A stretch of DNA of 64,000 nucleotides from Hypoxylon rubiginosum (lineage: Eukaryota > Ascomycota > Sordariomycetes > Xylariales > Hypoxylaceae). Shown here one piece after another: positions 1 through 12,500 of this stretch; position 1 is the first letter of the stretch; each line of letters begins with the position of its first letter. Both the position numbers and the translations under genes were made by a program. The notes beneath the pieces were generated by a model. That model made no database searches, was not told the origin of the DNA, and saw nothing but the letters and a program-made list of their open reading frames with translations. Where the stretch lies: positions 434,001 to 498,000 of the forward strand of contig CADCXA010000059.1 in the NCBI GenBank assembly GCA_902806565.1, given 5' to 3'.

Positions 1-1907
1 GCAACGGCCTGGGCACCGCCAGCTAGGACGATGCTCTCGGCGCCGACCTTGTGAGCGGCATACACGATTTCTGGTGTGATGCTACCGTCAGGGCGTGGGG
101 GGGATGCGATGACAATCTTCTTGCAACCAGCTACCATAGCAGGGACACCAAGCATGAGAGCAGTGCTGGGCAGAACCGCAGTGCCTCCCGGCACATACAG
201 ACCAACTCGTTCGATCGGCCTAGAGAATCTGCTACACACAACACCAGGCATAGTTTCAACCCTCAAGGGTTTCTCCTCTTGCGCGGCATGAAATTTGCGA
301 ATATTTTCAAAGGAGATATCGATAGCCTCAATAGTCTCCTTAGGAAGATTCATGAGCGACTGCGGGAACGGAGCTCGGAGGACAGGTGACGTTAAGGATG
401 TCGCCTTTTCAAACTTGTGCGTATAGGAAAGCAGTGCCTTGTCTCCATTCTTGCGAATATCGCTAATGATAGGAGTGACGATATTCATGATAGCATCGGC
501 CGACTTCTGAGAAGGTCTCCTCAGTGCATCGGAAACCTCAGATCCCTCAACTTTGCTCACATCGACTCGTTTCATCGTAATTCGTTCGGAATTCGGAGCT
601 GTGTGAGCTTCGGCTGCGGGCGCCGATGTCAATGGAGTCGCAGAGTCCTTTGCAGCCTCCTTGGCCTTATCTGCGGTATCGTTGGTAATGCCCTCTTTCT
701 GAGCCCACTGGCCCTTTGCATTACCCGGTCTTCTCTTAACCTTCATACTCTTGGCATCCAGGTTCTTCTCGATATCAGAAAGACTCACTCCAGCACTAAC
801 AGCCTTCGTCAGAGCGAAGTATATCAGGTCCGCAGCCTCGAAAGCAACCTCATCGGGAGTCTGGGCATTGCAAAGCTCTTCCGCCTCTTCCATTATCTTG
901 GCTCTTAGGAGTTTCTCGTCCGAGAAGAGTCGCTTAGTATACGAGCCTTCAGGGGCCGACTGTTTCCTGGAGATCAAAGTTTGCTCGAGTTTCGGAATGC
1001 CCTTTAGATCACCGAAGCATCCGTATTGTTCTAGATGGCAGAACTTTCCCTTTTGCTTGACGACAAATTTCAATGCATCGTTATCGCAGTCCATAGATAT
1101 CCTGACCAACTCCTGGGTGTCTCCAGAGGTAGCTCCCTTGTACCAGAGACCTCGTTTTCGACTTTGATAGACGCCTGTCTTCGTCCTGAGAGACTCGGCG
1201 ACGCTCTCCTCGCTGCTATACACCAGTCCCAATGCCACACCTGCCTCGTCGCATACAACCGTGGGTAGAAGCTTGTCTGGCCTATCTGATTTCCATGCGA
1301 CGGAGAATAATTTAGGTACGAATATCTTCTTTTCTGCCTCCTGCTTGTTGGCAGTTAGTTCCGTGGAGGGTATGATGGGGATCGCGGATAGCTGTGAGCA
1401 GATATCGACAAAGTGGTCGTAGATAGTATCTTGGATAGGTTTGATATATAGAGTGGGCATCTTCGTAGCCTTGCTCGACTCCATGAAACCAGAGACATCG
1501 CAGTTCCGCTGGTCAAAGTCTTTGAGTAGCAACCCGTTTTGTGTGTTCGAAGGCAGCTTGTTCAGCTTGCTCACTGCTGGAGCTACTCGTCTACCAAACT
1601 CTGCAAAGTCCGACATTCTCTCGGGCTGAACGAAAACCTTCCGCGCACCGTGATCCAACAAGGTAACAACATCATCTTTAGATTCGAGATCAGTGGCGTC
1701 GAAGTAGGCACGGAATGCAGCGGAGTTGAGCTGATCGAGGTGGTTCAGGAGCTTGTCGAAATTTTGCTGAGTCACCTCGATGAACACACAACCCAAACAC
1801 GATACCTCTTCTTGATTTAGACCCTGACCCTGACTCTCCTCACTCGAGGCCCAACTAGGGGGAACATCTACAGAGATGAGAAACGGAAGAGGGAGAGTAG
1901 TCTCCAT
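1..1907 (-). CDS. HIS4: Histidine biosynthesis trifunctional protein, C-terminus cut by window edge
   Basis: Trifunctional enzyme of histidine biosynthesis: phosphoribosyl-AMP cyclohydrolase, phosphoribosyl-ATP pyrophosphohydrolase and histidinol dehydrogenase. The frame is open from an ATG at 1907 to the left edge, about 635 codons with no intron needed. The cyclohydrolase core (SRKRGLWYKGATSG, then a Cys/His-containing stretch) lies near 1170-1010. The helical pyrophosphohydrolase part (EEAEELCNAQTPDEVAFEAADL) is near 900-800, and histidinol dehydrogenase starts near 560 and is still running at base 1 with YVPGGTAVLPSTALML and LAGGAQAV. Fungal relatives are about 850-870 residues, so roughly the last quarter is missing. 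The gene is divergent from TAF9. The identification is firm; only the 3' end is unseen. Confidence 0.95.
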   Translation of the reverse strand, partial: METTLPLPFLISVDVPPSWASSEESQGQGLNQEEVSCLGCVFIEVTQQNFDKLLNHLDQLNSAAFRAYFDATDLESKDDVVTLLDHGARKVFVQPERMSDFAEFGRRVAPAVSKLNKLPSNTQNGLLLKDFDQRNCDVSGFMESSKATKMPTLYIKPIQDTIYDHFVDICSQLSAIPIIPSTELTANKQEAEKKIFVPKLFSVAWKSDRPDKLLPTVVCDEAGVALGLVYSSEESVAESLRTKTGVYQSRKRGLWYKGATSGDTQELVRISMDCDNDALKFVVKQKGKFCHLEQYGCFGDLKGIPKLEQTLISRKQSAPEGSYTKRLFSDEKLLRAKIMEEAEELCNAQTPDEVAFEAADLIYFALTKAVSAGVSLSDIEKNLDAKSMKVKRRPGNAKGQWAQKEGITNDTADKAKEAAKDSATPLTSAPAAEAHTAPNSERITMKRVDVSKVEGSEVSDALRRPSQKSADAIMNIVTPIISDIRKNGDKALLSYTHKFEKATSLTSPVLRAPFPQSLMNLPKETIEAIDISFENIRKFHAAQEEKPLRVETMPGVVCSRFSRPIERVGLYVPGGTAVLPSTALMLGVPAMVAGCKKIVIASPPRPDGSITPEIVYAAHKVGAESIVLAGGAQAV

Positions 1908-2706
1908 AGCAATTGATTTGAAACAAAACCGAATGTGAAGCTTCAAATTGCTAAGAGGGGGGTTAGCTGGTAGACTGTGACTGAAATGAAGTTGGCTCAG
2001 TGGGATGGGAGAAAATAATCACAATGACGTTCCTAAAATCGGCGTGCAACCTGTGATTGTCCAATGATGGCGGGGCATAAAAATTATTACCCCTCCAATG
2101 CGGAAACTGCAGCTATCGGGGTTTAGCTCCCCTTATTAAGTGGACCCCAGGGCAGATCATTTATTTATCGGGAGTCTCCACTTATTCGGAGGCTCAACTT
2201 CAAGCTTCAACTTGCTCTGTGCTCTGTGCTCCGTGCTCTTGCCTAGCAACAACCGAAGGGATTCAACATCGACAAGCTCAACGCTCGCACTCTCTAAACC
2301 CGAACTCTGATTCATAGGACGGTCACAATTCTTCCAAGATGAATAGTTAATTTGGATGGACAAAACCGAAATAATTCTCCCCTTTATCTTCCTTTCGCCC
2401 CAACCAAATCATCTTTCACAAAATCATCTAGCCGAGGATTTTCCTAAATACACCCATCACCCATACGAACCAATTGAGTCGCGTATACAACGACAACGAC
2501 ACTCTTTTTATTCATTCGATGCTAAGAGCCACAACCTTCCAATTAATCAAGTTGTAGCTCTTTCATCACCTCGGCATCCATCCCGACCTCCCCAACCTTT
2601 AGCCTTCGACCTTTGAAGCTTCTCGACCTCGATTCGAGATCTTCACCGTCTCGACTTTCTCGACTTTCTCGACCTTTTCTACTCTCTTCTCATACCAGCC
2701 GCAACG
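1908..2706. promoter_or_regulatory. Divergent promoter region between HIS4 and TAF9
   Basis: About 800 bp with no convincing gene. A CCAAT box lies at 2061-2065. A long pyrimidine-rich tract with a repeated CTTTCTCGA unit (about 2640-2690) directly precedes the TAF9 start, as is common upstream of fungal housekeeping genes. Short open frames here have no recognisable content. Confidence 0.5.
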
Positions 2707-3588
2707 ATGGCATCCACATCACAATCTCAAACAAACGGCGTATCCTCGTCTTCGGCAGCCGGCCCCTCGCAACCAGCATCGCAACCTACGCAGAACACCA
2801 CGACGAGCGGCTCCGCCACCGTCCAGAACACCCAAGCGACCGGCGCCACCGCAACCTCCGCGGGTACTAACGGCCCTCCGGGCCCGCTCCCCTCCTCGCC
2901 CACGCTCCCGCAGGCGCCGCGCCCGCGCGACTCGCGCACGGTCGAGCTGCTGCTGACCTCGCAGGGCGTCACCTCGTACGACCAGCGCGTGCCCCTCCTG
3001 CTCCTCGACTTCGCCTACCGGCACACGTCGTCCGTGCTCAACGACGCGTTACACCTGTCCACCGACCCGTACGTGACCCACGCCGGCGCCCGGCCCTCGG
3101 GGTCCTCGGGCGCCGTCCCCTCGGCCCCCGCCGTCCAGGACGCCACCGTCACCACGAGCGCCGTCAACCTGGCCATCGCGTCCCGCCAGTCCTTCCAGTT
3201 CCGGGGGGGCGCCGGCGGCCACAACGGCGGCGGCGGCGCTTCTAAGGAGTGGCTGCAGGAGCTCGCCCGCGACCGCAACCGCGCCGCCCTGCCGCGCATC
3301 CTGGCTAACGAGTGGGGTGTTCGCCTCCCCAACGAGCGCTTCGTCCTCAGCGGCCAGGCCTGGAGCCTCAAGGAGTCCTGGGACGGCGGCGATGACGATG
3401 ACGACGACGGCGAGGGCGGCGGCGGCGGATATAGCGACGAGGACGACATGATTGATTTCATCGAGGGCGGCTCTAGTAGCAAGAAGGGCAGCAACGCCAA
3501 TGCCACGACCGAAGGCGAGGGGGGCGGCGGCTTGGACGAGCTGCTTGAGGACGATGTGGGCGACGAGGATATGGAGGACATGGAGTGA
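2707..3588 (+). CDS. TAF9: TFIID/SAGA subunit TAF9
   Basis: Histone-fold subunit shared by TFIID and SAGA, which pairs with TAF6 in RNA polymerase II pre-initiation complexes. The intronless 293-residue frame has a low-complexity Ser/Thr/Pro/Gln N-terminus (1-70). The histone fold follows at about 75-190, with the diagnostic [19 protein letters not shown] and [20 protein letters not shown]; the last fold segment ([16 protein letters not shown]) comes after a Gly/Ser/Pro-rich insertion. A conserved [18 protein letters not shown] segment leads into a Gly- and acid-rich tail (about 230-293). The ATG at 2707 sits after a pyrimidine tract in good context. The body is much more GC-rich than its flanks. 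Confidence 0.95.
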   Translation: MASTSQSQTNGVSSSSAAGPSQPASQPTQNTTTSGSATVQNTQATGATATSAGTNGPPGPLPSSPTLPQAPRPRDSRTVELLLTSQGVTSYDQRVPLLLLDFAYRHTSSVLNDALHLSTDPYVTHAGARPSGSSGAVPSAPAVQDATVTTSAVNLAIASRQSFQFRGGAGGHNGGGGASKEWLQELARDRNRAALPRILANEWGVRLPNERFVLSGQAWSLKESWDGGDDDDDDGEGGGGGYSDEDDMIDFIEGGSSSKKGSNANATTEGEGGGGLDELLEDDVGDEDMEDME

Positions 3589-4278
3589 TGGTCTCACGGA
3601 GGCTTGGTACCTATGAAGTACTATTGGAGAACTATAAGGGAAATTGGTCCTACGGCGTTGAGGTGTCACTACTGCGGTGAAGCGCAGTTTTCTATTTTCT
3701 GTTGCTTGGTACGTATGAGAGCCCTAAGAAATGCGGAAATCTGAATAGTTTGGACTAACCTCGCAGCAGACATAGCTGCGTCGTCCGAACCGAACCAAGA
3801 GAGTGCTATCTCTTCGAAATGGATTACATTAGGCGTATTCAGAATACCCATTTCACTTACTATTACGGCGTTGGGTGTGACAAAGACACAAACTTGGCGA
3901 TATATCCCTGGATCAACGAGAATTGTGGAGGAACGTGGACAAAAAACTGTCTTGTACATTGGACCATCTATCTAGATGAGTCTCCTAATTCCTCTTAAAA
4001 ACGCCAACGCTATGCAAAACCCAGATACATGCCAGCTACTCGTCCCTCCGAGTAGCATGCACACGGCATAACCAATCTATTTTAACAGGAATCGTGATTT
4101 GGTACCACGTGATTCGAATATGCCATGACCTCTAACCCGCGCGGTATAATGCCACTTGTCCTTTTTTTCGTAGTGAGTCATGTGGTAGTTGAAGCCGACT
4201 TTTGATGCTCAAATATTGACCACCACATGAACTGCTTGCCTGCTCCTAATGAGAATCACTGCAGCCTTGCCACGATTC
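3589..4278. other. Convergent intergenic region, no gene seen
   Basis: About 690 bp between the ends of TAF9 and the lipin gene, expected to hold both 3' UTRs. A 96-codon frame at 3669-3959 on the minus strand has no recognisable domain and no good start context. I see nothing else. Confidence 0.5.
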
Positions 4279-6643
4279 TCACGATTTCATATCTTCTGTT
4301 TCCTTGTCAACACCGATATTACTCAGACCGGTGATAAGCTCAGCATCGAAATCCCGGACGGCCTCGGCAGGTTCGCTCTTCGACCTGGGATTATGTGGAG
4401 CCCTTCGCACCTCGGCAACTTCGTCACTACCGATTGCGTCGTCTTCTTCTAAATAGCCGTCCTCGTCGTCGGCATCATCGGAGGCCTCCTCTAGCATGGA
4501 GCCCATCATGTTCTCCTCGCCTTCATACTCACCGCTCAGCACGCTCTCGCCAGCATCCACGTCTTCCTCTTCGTCCTCGTCACCTCGAGACAGGTAGCTG
4601 TCGCCCATGTTGCCTACGTCCTCGTCCTCCTCTTCATCCTCTTCCTCGCTCTCTCCGCGGTCATCCGAGTCGCTAGCTGAGAACTCGTCCAATTCGAGAG
4701 GGGTGTCGCGCCAGTACGTGAAGTCAGTGTACTCAACGCCGCCGCCCTTGACGAGGGTGCTGACAGGCGGAAAGTAGTGATTAACGACCTCCGTCATGTT
4801 AACGTAGCTGAGCTTCAGCTTGTTGAGGCTCAGCAAGTCCAGCGACACCTCGGCGTTGGAGTTGATGGTAAAGATGCGGTGCCGCGGTACGTCGACTGTG
4901 CGGTACGAGATCTGATCCGTAAGACGGTTACCGAATCCCGCGTAGAAGCAGTGGTTGTCTGGGCCATATAAGCTTCGTATATCGCGCAGAGTGGCCATCT
5001 TGAAGACATGCGGCTTGCGGAGGTAGACCTCTCGCCGGAGCGCGGCCATTGTCCGGTCGGGTGAGAGAATCGTCGGACCTCGGGGTAGACGGTAGCCGCC
5101 CTGGGCTATACCGTAGAGATACGCTCTCGTCATGTCGGCTTGCCCAACAGAACGACTTGTAAGGTACATAATATTATACCCATTTTCAACAATATCGCTG
5201 TATAGCTTGGCAACACCCGTGTGAGTCCAGTCTCGCCCGATCATGTTGAGCACATGGCCCAGAGCGTCAGATTTAGTAATGGTACCATCGATATCAGATA
5301 TGACAACTGGGACGTCATGCTGCCAGAGAAACATATATGCCTGGCACGTTGCCCGGTTTACTGTAAAGCTCATCGAGTTTTCCCCAGGTTTCAAGTTCAG
5401 CGCCTTCAGCTGGTCACTAGTCAGCCGAAGGGTCTTGGCGTAATTCCTGTTTGGATTCCCCGCCGATGTGGATGACCCCGGAGTCGTTGGCAGGCTATGG
5501 ATCGAGCTCTGGCCTACGTCAGATTCGCTTCTCCTATGAGATGGCGCCCGTGTCGAGGTAGTCGAATCGTCGCTTTGGTACCCAGGGTCCGAAGCGGCGT
5601 CGATCGCAAGGGTTGGCGATGGTCGGAGGGATGCTACCGTCTTCTTCATTGCGGCTTCTTTCGCATCCTCACTACTATAAATCCAGAGGTTCCCCTCCTC
5701 ATCCATTCCAAATAATGCGCCAATGTCGTAATCACCCTCAAGCTCTTCCGACAATATCTTTCGAGCTAGGATTTCCGCCTTGATCGCATCCTCCTCGCTG
5801 GCCTTATACCCTGTCATATCTAACATGAGATCGCCCGTGTCCGTCACTCGGCTAGGAATATTCACCGCCGATAGTTCTTTCGATAGTGTCATAGCTCGCT
5901 GGATCGCCTGCAGTGGGGCCAGAGGGGGAGGGCTTCGCGGTCTTTGAGAAGTGCCCGGGCTGTCCCCCTCTGTCGAATCGACATCTGAATCGCCATGTTC
6001 GGAATACATATGTGCGGCAGAAGGAGATAGTTCGTCAGTGTAAGAAGCGCGGGGGAGCGAATTAGGCCACCCCCGCGAAGGTGGTCGGCCGCCACCAAGT
6101 TCGGGAGACGACACCAGGGGCTCAACTACGCCTGTATCCATGTTAGCTATATCCTCGGAGGCATTGGTATAAGTTATATGATAACGGACCTGGACGAGAA
6201 AGAACAGTAGGTTTGGGCCGTAACATAGACATCGACCGCGGTTTTCCAGGGTCACTATCCAACTGCAAAAAGTCGGGCTCTTGTAAATCGTTGGAATAGG
6301 AACTATCAGGCCCCAAAGGTGGACTGGAAGCAGGGGAGCTCAGAGGCGAAGTCTGAAGACTTTGAGGAATGGTATCGTTCGTCTCGAATACGAAGAAGGC
6401 TTCGCCCCCTTCGCCTAGCTTCATGGCATAGTCTTGTTTAACACCGTTGACCTTAAATTCGACCTTCTTTTCGTACGGCCGCAACAGCGAAAACTTGCCG
6501 AAGCGTACATGGAAGGGAGAACAGCAGAGGCTGCCATCTTCGTGTTGCACTACTATCACGTCGATTGCTCCAGAGAGGGTAGCTGGGTTGATCGAATTCC
6601 ACGCGGTAGAAACCGAGTCGCTGATATTCCGAACGTACTGCAT
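4279..6643 (-). CDS. PAH1: Lipin-family phosphatidate phosphatase
   Basis: Mg2+-dependent phosphatidate phosphatase (yeast Pah1/Smp2, fission yeast Ned1, animal lipins), which makes diacylglycerol and controls nuclear membrane growth. Exon 1 is 6643-6190 and exon 2 is 6131-4279; the 58-bp intron (6132-6189) has donor GTCCGT, branch GCTAACA and acceptor ACAG. The joined protein is 768 residues. The N-lipin domain starts at residue 1 (MQYVRNISDSVSTAWNSINP). The catalytic HAD domain carries DIDGT at about 431-435, followed by NMIGRDWTHTGVAKLY and LTSR. The C-terminus is strongly acidic, as in Pah1, where it recruits the Nem1-Spo7 phosphatase. The middle is Ser/Pro-rich and probably phospho-regulated. 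Convergent with TAF9. Confidence 0.95.
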
Positions 6644-7034
6644 TTTCGATGATACCGAAAGAAGGCGTCTCTGGAGTCTGGAGGGGTGCGCCTACGGGGT
6701 AGATTCGGTCCTTAGACCGGGAAAAGGGGATGGAAGCCAAGCAACGTAGCTAGGTAACGAGATAGCGCATAGGAGTAGCGTATAGGAGGTAGAAAGCTAA
6801 AGCCAATGCTCGACAAGCTGGTATTGCTTTGCAAAAATCGGTATAAAACAGTTCAGAACAATCCAAAGCAAACCCCAACGTATTGAATTGCGTTATCTGA
6901 AATCGTATGGAAATCTGGTGGTGGTTGAGAAAGCTTAGCTCGTTTGCGCGTTTGGAGCAATTGTTGAGAAGGTTGGGGACGGCAGATGTAGTGAGATGGA
7001 AGGATTTCCGACTCGTCGGTACTCTATAGTGACG

Positions 7035-7058
7035 TAGTGTAGTAGTGTAGTAGTGTAC
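7035..7058. repeat. Short tandem repeat, unit TAGTGTAG
   Basis: Three nearly perfect head-to-tail copies of an 8-base unit upstream of the lipin gene. It is non-coding and probably a simple slippage repeat. Confidence 0.6.
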
Positions 7059-7515
7059 GGGGCTCAGAACATTGAATGTACCGGGTCGAAACATATACAA
7101 CGCCGTAAACAATAAGGCAATGACCTAATTACAAAAGCGAGCGTCAGATATAACAGGAGAAATTGTTGAGGTAGGATTTATGACGAAGGTCATATAATTA
7201 ACCGGGTTAGTGGGACGAGCATCGTAGAAACAACAGACGACGAGGTAGCGGAAGGATAAAAAAAAAAAAAAGCGATAGGCTTCTTTTATTATGCGATATA
7301 CGAGCACAGCAAATTTGAATCTCCAAGCCGAGCAACTATGTAAGTAAAGCCGCGGATCAATGACACATGCTTCGCTTCGAGTGGGTCGCCATAGGAACGT
7401 GAACGTGCTGTAATACCACGCGCTACAGCCAGACATAGCGGCCAGACAGCCTACAGCTACAGGGTACAGCTACAGGGTAGGTACCCACGCTAAAACGCCG
7501 CCTAACACTAGACGC

Positions 7516-7549
7516 TACCAACCACCAACCACCAACCACCCACCACCCA
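7516..7549. repeat. Short tandem repeat, unit CCAACCA
   Basis: A run of CCAACCA/CCACC units, preceded at about 7451-7479 by a duplicated CTACAGGGTA motif. Simple non-coding repeats. Confidence 0.55.
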
Positions 7550-8682
7550 GTCAGCCAGTGCCGGCTTGTTGTCACTCTGTCACTGCAGCAGCTGATCGTC
7601 GAACTTCAGTGGTCTAGGCCTAATGTACCCCGAGGCAAGCTGACTGGCGCAGCTGACTTTTCACTGCCATGGAATACGCTAACCGCCATAAGCCGAGCAC
7701 TTCTCGATCTAACACATTGCTCAAAGCCACATGTTTTGCATTGATTTCTCTAGACAATCCCAACTACGGGCTTCCACGACGGAGATCAACCCTCCCGAGA
7801 CAATACTACGTACCTAAAATTGAGATGGTGGCGGCTAGCTGGCAGAACCAGAGGAAAATTAATTCGATAATTGCTCGATAAGACCTAGCCTATACATAGC
7901 TATAGTTCCTGTTAGATATATAAGAAGATATATAAGAGACAAGTAGCAATATTCCCACCACAAGGCTTTAGGATGGTGTAATAATATCTGCGAGTTACCA
8001 GTATATGCCTAGAATCCTACATGATAGGCATTCCGGCCCTTATTGGAGAATGAGGCTGAGAGAGCATTCGGATGATATGTATTTTACTTCTCATTAGGTA
8101 CGCTGAGAAATACTTGAGCTTATCTTACCTCTTTTCAAAGGTGACGATACCGACTTTCGATGTTCACGAGAGAGGTTAAGTATGTTGTTGTAAAACCTCA
8201 GCATATTTCTAATCAGAGCTGCAGTCTGGGCCTTACCTACATGTATGTAGGTACTCTCGTCTATCCCAAATCGCAAAGTGCAACCGTAAGCAGTACCCAA
8301 AGTGTATAGCGGCATCAGCATTGCATCTGCATGGCAACCTTCATCGTGGCTTCGCGTGCTCCCGCTGACACCACGCAAAAGTCCCCGTGGGGTTGATGCC
8401 CGGGAGATGCGCAGACAAAACTGCCACAAGGGGCAATGATCTCTTGAACTTTTTATTCTGCCGTGGGCCAACAAGGACGCCGTAGAAAATACCGGCGGTA
8501 CCGGCGTGTCGAGAGAAAATTCGAAGAAACGTCTCAAATCGACGGATGTCTTTTGAGATATATACCTCTATATTTCCCTACCCAAGGTACCGCTGCGATC
8601 ATTCGCGCGAGGTGTTTCCGTGCTCCGCTTCCTTAGCAGGCTACGGTCCCGGATATATCGATGTTGGAGGTATCGGAGGTTA

Positions 8683-8709
8683 GGTATGGCTGGTATGGCT
8701 GGTATGGCT
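8683..8709. repeat. Tandem repeat, three perfect copies of GGTATGGCT
   Basis: Three exact 9-base copies in intergenic DNA. No function is suggested. Confidence 0.7.
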
Positions 8710-9598
8710 GCACACCATTCCCTAGTGCGAGCACCCGCTGCCGGATATCGATTTCGATTGGACGAGGCCCTCGTCAAGCTTCGTAGGCATCGTTGTACAA
8801 GACTGCCGAGGTGCTAACTGCGGTATCTGTCCATGCAGATCTCATAGCACCGGATGTGACATGTCCTTCCAACAGGCTGACAGGGCTTGGGACAGCGGAG
8901 TGCCTCTTCATTGCCTTGACTGACGTGCACTTATTCTATGGTATCACGTATGCCTATTGCGAGTTCAAGTTACTCTGATCCTTTTCAAAATCGGCCATAG
9001 TCCAGGTAGCTAGATCCGTATACGATCTCATACGAGTATTGTAATTCGTGAATGGGTCCTAGATTAGCTAAAAGCAAATAACAACATTGAATATAAGCTT
9101 AATTGTACTTTTGCACTCTCTCATGCGGCAATCCGCACTACTATGAGGTATGTACCTAATAAAAGCCGGTGAGCAGATACCGCCAAGACCCAGGCATCCG
9201 GCTGCGATCTGGGGGGGGTTTTCAGGGTTTTCAGGTGTGATACAGTGCAGGACCTGTTAGACCTATAGACATCCTGGATACCCGCCTAGATACCCGCTAA
9301 TTCTTCCACTTTTAGCACTGGCAGGCTGCTGTATGTAGCCCCCTCTCCGCCTTCTCTGCCCTCTGTAGCCTCTTTTTCTCTTACCCCGGGCAGCCATACG
9401 GCAGGGCAGCAGGGTATTGGCCCCCACAAATTTCAGAAGAGGCAATTCGACAGGAGGAGGAAACATTTTCCATCTTTTTTCGTGCTTGTCTTCACGTTTT
9501 CCCTTTCACCTTTTCGAAAATTCTCCCCTCCCCCTCTTCCCTCTTGGGCCAACTTCTTCCTTTTTCTTTGTCAAGTTTGGCTTCCCGATCAAGGCGAT

Positions 9599-12500
9599 AT
9601 GTTATGGACCCCATGGCCGACGTCTGTCCCTACTGTCCTTTTCGTATGCGCTCTGCTGGCCTGGTGGTTTATTGAGCCTAAGACGACCCATCTTAACTTG
9701 ATAGTTGTTATAGGCTGCGTCCTCTTCTACTGGGCTGTGGCCCCCGAGTTGGCCCAGGCCACACCTTACCAGCTCTACCAATTCACCATCCACGCCGCTA
9801 GACTATTACGCCTTGATTACTTACTTCTCTATCATGCCAATATGTTCGTGACCGGCCTTGCTGTCGTGTGGTATGTTTCTTCCTGCCCTGCAGCCTGCTG
9901 TTCCCGAAGTTCCGTGCTTTTCTGACGCCATCGCAATATCATAGGTTGGCCCACCGAGCCGTCCAGACCTTACGGAAGTCCGTCAACGAGCTTATCGGTG
10001 TCCTCGGTGTCGAAGTCCCTGATGCGCCCGACGTTTCGCTCGCAGGCATCCGTGCTGATGCTGCTACTCTGAACTGGACACGTCCCCTGCCGACCCGACC
10101 TGTCGCGAAATTTACGATACAGGTCAATGGCGTTAATGGTGAGTAATGGAAGACTGATAAGACGTTGCGCGCAGGAAATTAATTGTTGTCGCGTATTAGT
10201 TGGCGACTCGGCGAACCAGGAGACAGCTATCACGGTGACCGGTTTAAAGCCAAACCATTTTTATAACATCCGAGTCATCGCCGTCGGATACAACAATTTC
10301 CAGGCAGGTAGCCGTGTTATACGCCTACGAACTTTTGAGAGGGATGGCCGTCCTCAGCTCGGGGACGGTCGTATGCCGTCCAACTTTGCTCCGGAGGAGC
10401 AACAGCTTGCCATGCCTAGCGATCACGCTGACGAGGATGGAGGAGTGAGAGGTTCGGCTGCTGGCGTCGAGGCCGCCTCTGCCCCTGACAGCTCCGTAAT
10501 GTCCGCACGTGAGACTAGCTCGAGCACTCTCGCCAACGCGAGGCGAAATACTCTCACTCGAAAACACTCTCCTTCCACGACGAGCATGGACCAGTCTGTA
10601 AAGGATGCCTTATGTAAGGACTCGGAAGAATCGTTGCACGAACTGGGAGGAAAATTTGAGAGTATTCGGAAAGAAATCGACGAGACGCAGTCGCAAATTG
10701 CAAGGGATGAAAAGGAGCACAAGGAATTGATGGACGAATTAGCGGCGGAGAAGAAGACAAAAAGGCGTATACAGAAGGAAAAGGATGACATGACCGAAAA
10801 ATTGAAGCGAGAAACGGGCTCGACAGAAAGAGCGATGAGGAGCGCGCAGCAGCGGAAGACCCAAAAGGAGAAGTCGCTAAAGGAGAAACAAGCCGAGCGA
10901 CAAAAACTTCATGACGAGATGGCGAAGTGGGAGAAGGATATGGCGTCAATGTTAAAACGTCAGAATGGGTTTGAGAAGGACAAGAACACCTGCCAGAAAC
11001 ATGGCGACTCTCAAGCTGATGAGCTACGCGCCGAGATCAATCAGGCTCAGGCTCGTTTAGCACAGGAAGAAATGGAACTCAAGGAAAAGAGTAAAGAATT
11101 GAAGGAAGCTGAGGAGCAACGAAAGAAACTTCCCGGTGGAGAGGAAAGCGAAGAATGGCGCGAGACGAGCCGCCAAATTAGAAGGGAGTGGGAGATGAGA
11201 GCTAGGGAGCTCCAACGACGTCTCTTCATGTCCAACAAGAAACTGCGGCAAGTCCACGACTACGAGAATGTGTTACAAGCTCAATTAGCTACGACACAGC
11301 AGTCCGGCCTTCCCTTTATGTACAACCAGGCGAATTCGTCGGGGGTCGATTTCGATCTAGGAGCGCAGAATCAGCTTAAACGACGAAGTCGTAACAGCAA
11401 CTCGCTTTCCAACGTAGTTATTCCGTCACCTGTTCAGTCGTTTTCGATGGTTGACCGGCCTTACGGGGGCTCCACGGCTTTTGGTCCTTCCCGTCCTCCC
11501 ACTATCCCCCCTGGTTTTGCGCAAGGTCCTTACATGGAACATAATCCCGAATTCTCTGGCTTACTTGACGAGGAAGGTATGCGGCACCTCGCTGCCGGCG
11601 CACCCCTTAGCCCTACGGCAACATCCCTCTTACCTGCGGGCATGCTTGATGACCTTATGGACGATGAGCCTCCTCCTAGTCCTGGTTCCCGACGTATTCG
11701 TCACAATACATTTGGGTCCGCATTTTCTCCCGAAAACGACCCCCAATCACCTGCTTCCTCCGCTCGGTCTTTGAGTATCTTCTCCAGCCCTCAAAATTCG
11801 TCTCAACATTTGCCCTTCTCGCAGTACACCGGTGAAAATAGCGAACGTCGCTCACTCAAAGGAATGAGAGGGGAACTTGGCCCTGCGTCATCGCCAATCG
11901 CTCCGCCGGCTCCAGCTGCGAGCAGACGAAGTTTCTTACCCTGGCTTCATCGTGCCCCTAAACCTGCCGATGAACCACCGGCTCTAGGAACTTTAAAACC
12001 TGGTCAGACTCAGTCGTTGCCACGTCAGGCTGAAGATGAAGACGCGCTTCCGAACAAGCGACGAATCAGTTTCTCGTCTAGCTGGAACATGTTTAACCGG
12101 AACTCCGTTGGACCGGATCTGCTAGAAACTGCTAGCCCAAATGCTAGACCTGTCCCCTCCCGTCGAGTTGGGCTTGCCACACACGCCAATAGTATTGGAA
12201 GCAACATTTTCTCCGACCGTGATCCGAGTAGCCCTCGGCCCGTTTCTATCGCGTCATCTGAACTGCCCCGTCCTTCTACCGATAGCAGCTCCATTTGGGC
12301 CCGCGTTCCGGGCCCCAGCCGGCTTTGGTCTGCAGACGATAACCCGTGGGCCGCATCACGGAATCCGTCTAGAAGACCTTCCTTGCATGGTTCGCCCTCG
12401 GCGCTGAAGACTACCCTAGCTGATGCCGACGATGAAATTCTCGACGACTCCGAGTTGCTACACGCCTCGCCCAGTCAGGTGGGAGTTATCGGGACTAAAC

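Larger units (their letters stand above)
6644..9598. other. Gene-poor stretch with short tandem repeats
   Basis: Almost 3 kb without a gene I can support. The first part is the lipin 5' region; it carries an A-rich run at about 7259-7271 and imperfect tandem repeats. The longest open frames (147 codons at 8094-8537 minus; 120 codons at 6750-7112 minus) show no domain, no convincing start and no fungal splice pattern. The last 150 bases before 9599 are pyrimidine-rich promoter-like DNA of the next gene. Confidence 0.5.

Noticed and set aside
3015..3669. Long minus-strand frames (188 and 206 codons) opposite TAF9
   Set aside because: Shadows of a GC-rich, Ser/Asp/Gly-biased coding strand; the sense frame carries a clear histone fold.
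3669..3959. 96-codon minus-strand frame between TAF9 and lipin genes
   Set aside because: No domain or start context, and it lies in the expected 3' UTR region of two convergent genes.
8094..8537. 147-codon minus-strand open frame in the gene-poor stretch
   Set aside because: No recognisable domain, no compatible splice sites or promoter, and composition like surrounding non-coding DNA.
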